Positions 16,022-23,603 of a stretch of DNA of 64,000 nt are shown here, piece after piece. The translations under genes and the position numbers were made by a program. The notes below the pieces were generated by a model. The model saw only the letters and a program-made list of their open reading frames with translations, did not search any database and had not been told where the DNA came from. Position 1 is the first letter of the stretch. Every line of letters starts with the position of its first letter. The DNA comes from Leptolyngbya sp. KIOST-1 (lineage in GTDB: Bacteria; Cyanobacteriota; Cyanobacteriia; Phormidesmidales; Phormidesmidaceae), in the NCBI RefSeq assembly GCF_000763385.1, contig NZ_JQFA01000002.1:930001-994000 (forward strand), given 5' to 3'.

Positions 16022-17436
16022 GGCTGGGCGCTGTCTTGGGGGGGCTCTAGGGGAAGCACAAGGGTAAATATAGTGCCCTTGCCAGGGCTGCTGGCAAGGG
16101 CGACTGTGCCACCGTGGGCATTGGCTATGGCCTGCACGATCGCCAGCCCCAGCCCTGCCCCCTCCGAGCGACGGCTGGCGGGGGCGCGGGCAAACCGCTG
16201 AAAAATGCGGGCCTGGTCGGCGGGGCTGACGGTGGAGCCGCTGTTGTGAACCCAGAGGTGGATCTGCTGGTTGACCAGGCGCGAGCCAATTTCAATGGTG
16301 TCCTCGGGCTGGGTGTGTTCCACGGCGTTTTGGGTGAGGTTCATCACCGCCTGGGTGAGGCGATCGCGATCGCCCACAATCCGCACCTTAGCCACCTGGG
16401 CCAGATGCCACTGACGGGGGGCAATGGCCTGGGCTTTGGCGTAGATGGTCTCCATCAGCTCATCCACCTGCACCATGGTCAGATCGAGAAAGTCGGGGCG
16501 CTCCGCCCGAGCCAGCAGCAGCAGATCCTTCACCAGGCGGCTCATGCGCTTTAGCTCGTCCTGCATCAGCCAGAGGGTTTTGGGGCGATCGCCCTGCTCC
16601 TTACCCAACAGTTCCAGATGGCCCTGGATCACCGTAATCGGCGTTTGCAGCTCGTGGCTGGCGTCGTTGATGAAATTGCGCTGGCTGGCAAACGAGGCCC
16701 GCAGACGGCTGAGCATGTCGTTGAAGGTGTCGGTCAGCGCCGCAATTTCCCGGGTGCCCCGCACCGGAATCCGCTGGTCTAGCTCGTCGTCTGCCGATTT
16801 AATCGACCGGGCGGTTTCCGTCAGCAACTCCAGGGGCGCAAGCACCTGCCCAATCACCAACCAGGCGGCCATCAGCGCCAGCAGAAACGCGCAGCCCATC
16901 ACCGCCGACATAATCAGCAAAATCTGCCTGAGCTCCTGGCGGCGGTTGGTCAGCGAGAAGGCCACCACAAATACCCCCTTGCTCGCCGAAGCCGTCTCAA
17001 TCGGGTAGACCTTGTAGGCCAGCGTCTCCATGGGGGTTTTCAGCTGGCCCTGCTGCACCTGGCTCAGGGCAGACCAGCGGGCGATCGCACTGTCGTCAAA
17101 TTGCAGCGCCTCCGGCAGGGCGATCGGGCTGGTGGCATAGATCTCGCCGTCCAGCAGCGCCAGAAAATATTCATCGTCCTCGGGCACGCTGCGGGCCAAA
17201 AATACGTCAAACGCCGCCCCCACATCGTCGCCAAAGGGCTCCCCCGTGGTGGGGTTAAAGCCGTTGAGCAAGCGCTGAAATTCCTCAATTTCCTGCGCCA
17301 GGGCGCTGTCGATGCTGTCGTCGATCTGCAACAGCAAAATTTGCCGCGCTGCCAAAATCGACCCCGCCGTCGCCAGACAGATCAGGGCCGTCAGCCAGGT
17401 CAAGATTCGCGATCGCGTACTGCTCAGGAAATGCAT
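16018..17436 (-). CDS. HAMP-containing sensor histidine kinase
   Basis: 472 residues from the ATG at 17436 (MHFLSSTRSRILTWLTALIC). A longer frame from 17511 adds 25 residues without a membrane segment. TM1 lies at about 11-32. A periplasmic domain of ~140 residues (contains EIEEFQRLLNGF and MPLxxx-free LDGEIYATSP) is followed by TM2 at about 172-196, HAMP (about 197-250), HisKA with H261 in NDASHELQTPITVIQGH, and HATPase_c with NLTQNAVEHT, FQRFAR and GAGLGLAIV. It is co-transcribed with the downstream regulator. The upstream 240 bases (17437-17657) show no gene. Signal unknown. Confidence 0.92.
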   Translation of the reverse strand: MHFLSSTRSRILTWLTALICLATAGSILAARQILLLQIDDSIDSALAQEIEEFQRLLNGFNPTTGEPFGDDVGAAFDVFLARSVPEDDEYFLALLDGEIYATSPIALPEALQFDDSAIARWSALSQVQQGQLKTPMETLAYKVYPIETASASKGVFVVAFSLTNRRQELRQILLIMSAVMGCAFLLALMAAWLVIGQVLAPLELLTETARSIKSADDELDQRIPVRGTREIAALTDTFNDMLSRLRASFASQRNFINDASHELQTPITVIQGHLELLGKEQGDRPKTLWLMQDELKRMSRLVKDLLLLARAERPDFLDLTMVQVDELMETIYAKAQAIAPRQWHLAQVAKVRIVGDRDRLTQAVMNLTQNAVEHTQPEDTIEIGSRLVNQQIHLWVHNSGSTVSPADQARIFQRFARAPASRRSEGAGLGLAIVQAIANAHGGTVALASSPGKGTIFTLVLPLEPPQDSAQP

Positions 17437-17657
17437 TGAACAATGGGCCGGGGGGCATTTCTGGGGCCTGGCCTGAAGAACGAGGCTGGACAGGGTATCT
17501 ATTCTATCCATAGCCCAATGCCGTTACCGCCGCCCAACTCGGCCAGGGCCTGCCTTAACAATCGCCCGTTAGCGTGTCAGCCAGAGCTTTCCCGGCCTGA
17601 ACTGCCAACACCAGCGTGCTGTAGGTTTGCTCACCACAGTGCTGGGTTCCCTTTGGG

Positions 17658-18180
17658 TCAAAACAGGTCATAGCATAGGAGTTTTGCCCCAAATCCGCAG
17701 GGCATCAATCCCCAGGCCAATCCCAAAAGCAGCGGCGTCCACTGTTGGGGGTTGAGGGACAGCGCCTGAATGGCTCGACTGAGGCGATTGTGCCAGCCCG
17801 CCAGGGCCATGGGGTTGAGAAAAGGAACCCTGGGAACCTGGTTTGGGCTAATTTACGCTAGCCCAAACCAGATCAGCAGCAGCCTGGTGACTAGGGCAAC
17901 GCTTTGCCGCAACGGGCTGCCGAGGCTCGCCATGTGTCCACTGGCCACCAGCACCGACCCCAGTGCCCCAATCATGAGGCCGATCAGGGTACAGCTGATC
18001 AGCCGCCCCAGGTTGCTCAGTAGATTAAAGCCAACCTGCTGCCAGCAACCACAGACTGAGACTGCGAGAAGGCAACTGTAATTGGCCCGCACATGCCCAG
18101 GCAGTATCCAACGCTACCCAGAAATCGTAGAGTGGCCATGAGCAAGAGGCCGAGCAAACCGGCGTTGCAGCGCTAGAAAG
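17658..18180 (-). pseudogene. Broken TauE/SafE-family (sulfite exporter-like) membrane protein gene
   Basis: Three minus-strand pieces join into one protein when a frameshift near 18060 and an in-frame TAA near 17852 are ignored. They are GLLGLLLMATLRFLGSVGYC followed by LGMCGPITVAFSQSQS; then LLSNLGRLISCTLIGLMIGA with LGSVLVASG and LLLIWFGLA; then NPMALAGWHNRLSRAIQAL with WTPLLLGLAWGLMPCGF. The GHC-like/GMCGP motif, the NLGR segment and the AWGLMPCG segment are in the order seen in cyanobacterial TauE/SafE-like proteins. The C-terminal remainder is missing after MPCGF. Several independent lesions show long-standing decay. Confidence 0.8.
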
Positions 18181-18426
18181 CATTTCTGAGGTTAACACCC
18201 TGACTGGCTGGGTGGCTTTTGATAGCTTGTCCGTTGACAAGTGCGTTAGTGGTGGTCTTGCCGCTCTCACGAGCACTGATCCGCTACAGGAAATTGGTGC
18301 TTGAACAGCTAGCCTATGGACAGGCATGCCTGTGGGCAGATTGAGGTAGGAAATTGGTAGGACGGTTTATTGAGAACCGCTATAATCAAGAGACAGAAGG
18401 GATTAGAAGATTTTCTGAACTTCGTT

Positions 18427-18466
18427 CGGGACGAAGGGGCCGTGGGTTCGAATCCCGCCATCCCGA
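18427..18466 (+). pseudogene. Internally deleted tRNA-Pro remnant
   Basis: CGGGACG (18427-18433) can pair with CATCCCG (18459-18465) as an acceptor stem with one mismatch. The T arm GTGGG-TTCGAAT-CCCGC (18442-18458) is intact, preceded by AAGGGGCC and followed by discriminator A. This matches both ends of a cyanobacterial tRNA-Pro (GGG-type), with the D arm and most of the anticodon arm (~33 nt) deleted. A TATAAT lies at 18381-18386. It cannot make a functional tRNA. Confidence 0.65.
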
Positions 18467-18474
18467 TTCTTCTA

Positions 18475-19134
18475 AAATCTACTGCGGAAGCGCCTTGTTG
18501 TACGTTCCGATGGACGATTCACTTTATTGAACGCCGAAGCCGCTACTGGGTGTCCACGATAGCGGGGCATAAGGACGAACTGCTGTTTCAGCGGGGGACC
18601 CAACAGGCCTGGTAGTGGGCCAAAGCCTGCTCGTTCATTCGCTGGTTTACTGACGGAGAACATCGCTATGCCAAGGCGTTATGGGACTTAGCTAGCGTCT
18701 ATTTGGCCCTGCGGGAGCGTCCCAGTCAGTATCGCACCCGAAAAGTCTGGCGGCATGGACTTGAAGTCGCCATGAAAATCAAAGGGTCTCAAGGTCTGCG
18801 GCCGGTTGTCTGGGTGAGGCCAGAGCATCCTTACACTGCGCTTAGCCCACTGGCTGAGGTGCATGCCAATCATAACGAGGCTCATAATGCAGCACTGAGG
18901 CGACGATGCAGCGCCTATCGTCGGCGTCAAAACCTCTATGCCAAAACCCAAGCCGGATTGCAGCGGGCCTTAGATGTCCAGCGGCTCCTCCACAACTGGG
19001 TCAAGCCCCATTGGGGTCTCGGCAAACGGACGACTCCGGCTATGGCGATCGGTCTTTGGCATCGTCCGCTATCTACTCAAGAAGTCCTCTGCATGAGAGG
19101 GTTTCAATGTATCTCCTCTTAGCAGACCAGTGCC
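18475..19134 (+). pseudogene. IS1-like transposase copy with one internal stop codon
   Basis: One reading frame runs from about 18475 to the stop at 19120-19122. It is interrupted only by TAG at 18613-18615 (QQAW*WAKACSFIRWFTDG), which probably replaces a Glu codon. Conserved parts are RRSRYWV, GHKDELLFQ, IRWFTDGEHRYAKALWDLAS, WRHGLEVAMKIKGSQG, EVHANHNEAHNAALRRRCSA and NWVKPHWGLGKRTTPAMAIG. The last ~115 residues match the 288-639 fragment. The terminal CAGACCAGTGCC ends at 19134. The left IS end is not recognisable; the frame begins directly after the tRNA-Pro remnant, so the 5' part is probably lost. Confidence 0.75.
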
Positions 19135-19239
19135 GACCTCGGCCCCCAGGGCGCGCAGGCGATCGCCCGCCAGCCCCAGGGCTAACTGACTGTACGAATT
19201 GGGCCGCAAACTGCCGGCCATCCCCACAAATTTCACCAT
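19135..19239 (-). pseudogene. N-terminal fragment of an NADPH-dependent FMN reductase, cut by the IS
   Basis: From an ATG at 19239, preceded by a strong AGGAGG ribosome site, 35 residues read MVKFVGMAGSLRPNSYSQLA LGLAGDRLRALGAEV. This is the flavodoxin-like start (GSLRPNSYS phosphate loop) of the NADPH-dependent FMN reductase family. The frame then runs into the IS terminus at 19134. The remaining ~150 residues expected for the family are absent on the far side of the IS. The gene is dead, but its translation start is intact. Confidence 0.75.
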
Positions 19240-19455
19240 AGCCACCTCCTAGCCGCTTATACGTACTCGTTATGGCTTCAATCTAATAAGTTTTGTGGCG
19301 TTCTGTCAAGGCCGACCAGGCAATGATCTGAATTCCCCGATACCCCGACAGTTTTTTCGGCCTATCCCCCCCCAGGATTGGCTCATCCCCCCAGGATTGG
19401 CTATAGTGGCGGCACACTGAGCCTTCGTCTGGGGAGGTCGTGTTTGGAGGTTGCC

Positions 19456-20493
19456 TTGGGCAAACCGACACCGGAATCGCTGCGGCGCATGGGGGCGGCC
19501 AACCTGACGGCCTCGGCGGCGCTTCCCCTTTCACCACTCACCATCGGGGGCGAAACCATCCCCCGGGGCAAGCGCGTGCGGCTGGACTTGCCGATCGCCC
19601 GCCTTACCACCGGCACCATGATGTCGCTGCCGGTGACGGTGATCTGCGGCAAACAGCCGGGGCCGCGCCTGTGGCTGAGTGCTGCCATCCACGGCGACGA
19701 GCTGAACGGGGTCGATATCATACGGCGGGTGGCAAAGGGGCTAAAGCCCAGTCGCCTGCGCGGCTCGGTGATTGCGGTGCCGGTGGTGAATATCTTTGGC
19801 CTGCTGGAGCAGTCCCGCTACCTGCCCGATCGCCGCGACCTGAACCGGTCCTTTCCGGGCTCGGCGCGGGGGTCGATGGCCAGTCGTCTGGCGGCCCTGT
19901 TTATGCGGGAGGTGGTCAGCCAGTGTACCCACGGCATCGACCTGCACACGGCGGCGATTCACCGGGTCAATTTGCCCCAGGTGCGGGCCGACCTGGACGA
20001 CCCGGCCACCAACGAGTTTGCCAGGGCCTTTGGGGCACCGGTGATCATTCACGCCTCCCACCGCGACGGTTCCCTGCGTCAGGCCGCCGCCCGGCGACAT
20101 ATTCCCACCCTGCTCTACGAAGCGGGCGAAGCGCTGCGGTTCGACGAAGCCGCCATTCAAACCGGGGTCGATGGCATCTACCGGGCGATGGCCTACCTGG
20201 GCATGTATGCCCCCCCGGCCACCGCCCCCCCGGCCACCCTGGAAGTGAGGGAAACTCGCTGGGTGCGCGCCTCTCGCGGCGGCATCTGGCACCGGTCGGT
20301 GTCCCTGGGCGACCCGGTCAAACAGCGCCAGCCCCTGGGTTTTATCAGCGATACCTTTGGCGACAAGCCGGTGCAGGTGCGCAGCCCCAGGGCGGGCATC
20401 GTGATTGGCCACGGTCAAAACCCGCTGGTCAACCAGGGCGATGCGCTGGTCCATATCGCCAGCGTGACGGCAGAGACTGAGCAGGAACAGTAG
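19456..20493 (+). CDS. Succinylglutamate desuccinylase/aspartoacylase-family metallohydrolase
   Basis: A zinc carboxypeptidase-like enzyme of about 345 residues. Motifs: GPRLWLSAAIHGDELNGVDI (metal ligands H and E in HGDE), DRRDLNRSFPGS, and CTHGIDLHTAA (third ligand H). A C-terminal biotinyl-like beta domain contains VKQRQPLGFISD and RSPRAGIVIGHGQNPLVNQG. Start choice: TTG at 19456 has GGAGG five bases upstream, and the first ATG is at 19489 with a weak ribosome site; I favour the TTG. It hydrolyses an amide-linked acyl-amino acid; the substrate is unknown. The upstream region 19240-19455 holds only a 16-base tandem CCCCCCAGGATTGGCT duplication near 19370. Confidence 0.85.
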   Translation: MGKPTPESLRRMGAANLTASAALPLSPLTIGGETIPRGKRVRLDLPIARLTTGTMMSLPVTVICGKQPGPRLWLSAAIHGDELNGVDIIRRVAKGLKPSRLRGSVIAVPVVNIFGLLEQSRYLPDRRDLNRSFPGSARGSMASRLAALFMREVVSQCTHGIDLHTAAIHRVNLPQVRADLDDPATNEFARAFGAPVIIHASHRDGSLRQAAARRHIPTLLYEAGEALRFDEAAIQTGVDGIYRAMAYLGMYAPPATAPPATLEVRETRWVRASRGGIWHRSVSLGDPVKQRQPLGFISDTFGDKPVQVRSPRAGIVIGHGQNPLVNQGDALVHIASVTAETEQEQ

Positions 20494-20529
20494 GATGAGC
20501 AAAGCGAAGCGTGCCCATTGCCCCCATCC

Positions 20530-22218
20530 ATGCAGCGATTCACCCAGCTTTTTCAGGATATAGACGCGACCACCTCGACCAATGAAAAGGTGCGATCGCT
20601 GCAGGCCTACTTTCAGGACGCTGACCCCGCCGACAAAGTGTGGGCGCTGTACCTGCTGCTGGGCAAAACTCGCCGCCGCACGGTGACCTCGCGGGTGCTG
20701 CGGGATGTGTTTCTGCAAATTTCCGACATTCCCGAGTGGCTGTTCAAAGACTGCTATGCCCAGGTGGGCGACTCGGCGGAGGTGATCACCCTGCTGCTGC
20801 GCGACGTGGATTTAGCCGGTCAGTCCGTCGCCCAGAGCGGCGTTTCCCGGAAGGGCAATCGGCCGTTTGCCCCTACCAAGGCTGATGGCAATGCCCAAAC
20901 CCATTCCTCCAATCCCATTCCCCTGCACCAGTGGATGGAGGAGATTATTCCAATGTTCAGGGCGATGGAGACCGACGCAGAGCGGCGCGATCTGATTGTC
21001 TCCTGGTGGGCCGCGCTGGACAGCACCGAGATCTTTGTGCTCAACAAGATTCTCACCGGAGCGTTTCGGGTGGGGGCTTCGGTCAAGCTGGTGATCAAGG
21101 GGCTCGCGACCGCCACGGGCATTGCCGAGGCGGTACTGACCCACCGGTTGATGGGCGACTTTAGCCCCACCGCCGAGTTTTACACCAGCCTGACCAGCGA
21201 GGAGGCGACGCAGAATGCCCCCAGCCAGCCCTACCCGTTCTTTTTGGCCACCTCCCTGGACGAGGAAAAATTTCAGAGCGAGGAGGTTGAGCGCTGGCGG
21301 GCCGAGTGGAAATGGGACGGCATTCGTGCCCAGGTGATCAAGCGAGACGACCAGGTGTTTGTCTGGTCGCGGGGCGAAGACCTGGTCACCGCCCAGTTTC
21401 CGGAGGTGGAGGCCATGATGGCCACCTTTCCCAACGGCATCGTGATGGATGGGGAAATTCTCTGCTGGCAGGACGGTCGGCCCCTGTCATTTAACCACCT
21501 GCAAAAGCGCCTGGGCCGCAAGAAAGTGAGTCAAAAGGTGATGGCGGCAAATCCGGTGCACTTTATCGCCTACGACTTGCTGGAGTACGGCGGCATCGAC
21601 ATTCGTGAAAAGCCCTGGGGCGATCGCACCCAGTCTCTCTCCACCCTGCTGAAGGTACACACCGCCCCCAACCTGCACCAGTCCGTGCCGCTTGAGTTCG
21701 ATTCCTTTGCCGCACTGGCGGCGCTGCGCCAAAACGCCCGCCAGCAGGGAGCAGAAGGGCTGGTGGTGAAGGCGATCGACAGCCCCTACCTGGTGGGCCG
21801 CAAGCGTGGCTACTGGTGGAAGTACAAGGTGGACCCCATGAGCCTCGATGCGGTGCTGATCTACGCCCAGGCGGGCAGCGGCAAGCGGGCCAACCTGTTC
21901 ACCGACTACACCTTTGCCCTCTGGCAGGGGGAGACGCTGGTGCCCTTTGCCAAAGCCTACAGCGGGCTGGACAACGCCGAAATTGACGCGCTGGACAGGT
22001 GGATTCGCCGCCACACCACCGAGCGGTTTGGGCCGGTGCGATCGGTGGAGCCAATTCACGTGTTTGAGATTTGCTTTGAGGGCATTGCAGAATCCACTCG
22101 CCACAAGTCGGGCATATCGGTGCGCTTTCCCCGCATTCTGCGCTGGCGCAAAGACAAGCCCGCCGCCGAAGCCGATACCCTGGAGGCGGCCAGGGAGCTT
22201 CTGTCGGCGTTTCAATGA
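20530..22218 (+). CDS. ATP-dependent DNA ligase
   Basis: 562 residues from the ATG at 20530. The N-terminal DNA-binding domain (about 1-200) is followed by the adenylation domain. Motif I is AEWKWDGIRAQ, with the lysine that forms the ligase-AMP intermediate; then SRGEDLV, DGEILCW, LEYGGIDIREKPW and EGLVVKAIDSPYLVGRKRGY, then WWKYKVDP. A C-terminal OB-fold follows (about 440-562). It is the archaeal/bacterial LigB-type enzyme, which acts in repair beside the essential NAD-dependent LigA. The usual ligase-associated exonuclease and helicase genes are not next to it. It lies 36 bases after the desuccinylase-like gene, so they may be co-transcribed. Confidence 0.95.
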   Translation: MQRFTQLFQDIDATTSTNEKVRSLQAYFQDADPADKVWALYLLLGKTRRRTVTSRVLRDVFLQISDIPEWLFKDCYAQVGDSAEVITLLLRDVDLAGQSVAQSGVSRKGNRPFAPTKADGNAQTHSSNPIPLHQWMEEIIPMFRAMETDAERRDLIVSWWAALDSTEIFVLNKILTGAFRVGASVKLVIKGLATATGIAEAVLTHRLMGDFSPTAEFYTSLTSEEATQNAPSQPYPFFLATSLDEEKFQSEEVERWRAEWKWDGIRAQVIKRDDQVFVWSRGEDLVTAQFPEVEAMMATFPNGIVMDGEILCWQDGRPLSFNHLQKRLGRKKVSQKVMAANPVHFIAYDLLEYGGIDIREKPWGDRTQSLSTLLKVHTAPNLHQSVPLEFDSFAALAALRQNARQQGAEGLVVKAIDSPYLVGRKRGYWWKYKVDPMSLDAVLIYAQAGSGKRANLFTDYTFALWQGETLVPFAKAYSGLDNAEIDALDRWIRRHTTERFGPVRSVEPIHVFEICFEGIAESTRHKSGISVRFPRILRWRKDKPAAEADTLEAARELLSAFQ

Positions 22219-22346
22219 CGGATCGCGCCAGCGGCGTGGGGCCGCGCCCACAGCCTGTCGGTGTCAATCCCCCACAATTTAGTAAGCTTTAGGTTGCTGC
22301 GGTGCTCGCGGGGTAATGTGGCACAGTGTAATAAGCTGCGCGATCG

Positions 22347-22365
22347 CCCCTAGCGCAGGGGTTTT
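22347..22365 (+). promoter_or_regulatory. Hairpin with T tract immediately before the cdsA start codon
   Basis: CCCCT (22347-22351), loop AGCGC, AGGGG (22357-22361), then TTTT and directly ATG at 22366. It can be the terminator of the ligase transcript, or a stem that hides the cdsA ribosome-binding region. No Shine-Dalgarno sequence is otherwise seen in front of the ATG. Confidence 0.4.
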
Positions 22366-23280
22366 ATGCCCCAAGTCTCCCCCCATCCTCCCTCTTCATC
22401 CTCGCCTATGCCCTGGCCTCGAATCATTAGCGGAATCGTTGCGATCGCGGTGGCCCTGGCCATGATTGGGCTTGGGGGCTGGTACTTTACCCTGGGTTTT
22501 GGCATTTTGATCTGTTTGGGCCAGCTGGAAATTTTTGCCCTGGTCAAAGCCAAGGGCATTTTACCGGCAGCCAAGACTACCCTCGTGGTGAGCCAGCTGC
22601 TGTTGATTACGGCTCACCTGTCGCCATCCCTGGCCGATGCCCTGCTGCCGATCAGCGGCACGTTTATCTGCTTTTACCTGCTGTTTCAGCCCCAGGTGGC
22701 CACCATTGCCGATGTGGCGGCGTCTATTTTGGGGCTCTTCTACGGCGGCTACCTGCCCAGCTTTTGGGTGCGCCTGCGCGACCTGGGCGACACCGCCACT
22801 CCCCTGCCCCTGGGCGGCTACTGGCCCGAGACCTGGCCCCCAGCCCTAGAAGCCTTGCCCTACGGACTCGTCGTCACCCTGCTGGCCTTTGCCTGCATCT
22901 GGGCCTCCGACATTGGCGCTTACACCGCCGGAAAAATGATTGGCCGCACGCCCCTGTCTAACATCAGCCCCAAGAAAACCGTCGAGGGGGCGGCCTTTGG
23001 CATGCTGGGCAGCACGGTGGTGGCCCTGGCGGGCAGCTACTGGCTCCAGTGGCCCCTCTGGCCTGCCACGGGCGCAGCCCTGGGCTTGATGGTCGGCACC
23101 TCCAGCCTGCTGGGCGACCTGACCGAATCGCTGATGAAACGCGATGCCGGGGTGAAAGACTCTGGCGCTCTCATCCCCGGCCACGGCGGCATTTTAGACC
23201 GCACCGACAGCTATGTATTTACGGGCGCGCTGGTGTTCTTCTTTGTCACCCTGCTGCTGCCCCTGCTGCCAGCGGGCTAG
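22366..23280 (+). CDS. cdsA: Phosphatidate cytidylyltransferase
   Basis: A 304-residue membrane enzyme that makes CDP-diacylglycerol from phosphatidic acid and CTP, the entry to phosphatidylglycerol synthesis. About eight hydrophobic segments are visible. The C-terminus has the full family signature: SLMKRDAGVKDSGALIPGHG, then GILDRTDSYVFTGAL, with the catalytic KR, KD and DRxD. It also has ASDIGAYTAGKMIGRTPLS and SPKKTVEGA, as in the family. The N-terminal ~20 residues are Pro/Ser-rich and partly dispensable. It is convergent with a small minus-strand gene that overlaps its stop codon. Confidence 0.95.
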   Translation: MPQVSPHPPSSSSPMPWPRIISGIVAIAVALAMIGLGGWYFTLGFGILICLGQLEIFALVKAKGILPAAKTTLVVSQLLLITAHLSPSLADALLPISGTFICFYLLFQPQVATIADVAASILGLFYGGYLPSFWVRLRDLGDTATPLPLGGYWPETWPPALEALPYGLVVTLLAFACIWASDIGAYTAGKMIGRTPLSNISPKKTVEGAAFGMLGSTVVALAGSYWLQWPLWPATGAALGLMVGTSSLLGDLTESLMKRDAGVKDSGALIPGHGGILDRTDSYVFTGALVFFFVTLLLPLLPAG

Positions 23281-23408
23281 CGACCCCGCATTTCCCAGAA
23301 GTTTAGCTCCTGACGAATGCGATCGCGCTCCTGGGGCTGCGCAAACCGCAGCTGATGGCGCAGTTCACCGATCACCTGACGTCGCTCACTGGCAGACTTG
23401 TTCTCCAT
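23277..23408 (-). CDS. Small 43-residue charged protein, unknown function
   Basis: From an ATG at 23408 with GAGGA eight bases upstream, the frame reads MENKSASERRQVIGELRHQL, then RFAQPQERDRIRQELNFWEM and ends RGR. It is predicted to be fully helical and rich in Arg/Glu/Gln, without a signal peptide. The stop overlaps the cdsA stop on the other strand by 4 bases. A clean inverted repeat sits 17-40 bases upstream of the start. I do not recognise the family. The ribosome site and the operator-like dyad argue that it is real. Confidence 0.55.
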   Translation of the reverse strand: MENKSASERRQVIGELRHQLRFAQPQERDRIRQELNFWEMRGR

Positions 23409-23424
23409 ACCAATTTCCTCGAAA

Positions 23425-23448
23425 AAACTGTAGCTATAATTACAGTTT
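23425..23448. promoter_or_regulatory. Perfect 8-8-8 inverted repeat upstream of the small ORF
   Basis: AAACTGTA (23425-23432), spacer GCTATAAT, then TACAGTTT (23441-23448). It is a perfect dyad with 8-base arms. The spacer contains TATAAT on the plus strand. It is placed as an operator would be for the 23408 start on the minus strand. Confidence 0.5.
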
Positions 23449-23486
23449 AGTAAATTAAATTCCCGGGGCTCTCCCCCCTTACAAAT

Positions 23487-23597
23487 CTTTGGGATGAGCG
23501 CTCATTTGTGTCGAGGCGCATCACCCAGGAGCATTGTTTGGTTTACGAAGTCCGCGAAGACCAGGCTCGCATTTTGGCCTGCCGCTATCCCTATTAA
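23487..23597 (+). pseudogene. C-terminal remnant of a YoeB/Txe-type toxin gene
   Basis: The frame ending at TAA 23595-23597 reads SRRITQEHCLVYEVREDQAR, then ILACRYPY. YoeB/Txe mRNA interferases end with a segment of the form SRRI..EHRLVY..........CRYHY. Here the Arg of EHRLVY is Cys and the last His is Pro. No start codon or N-terminal domain is present, and no antitoxin is seen nearby. It is a decayed fragment of a toxin-antitoxin module. Confidence 0.6.
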
Positions 23598-23603
23598 ATC
23601 GTC

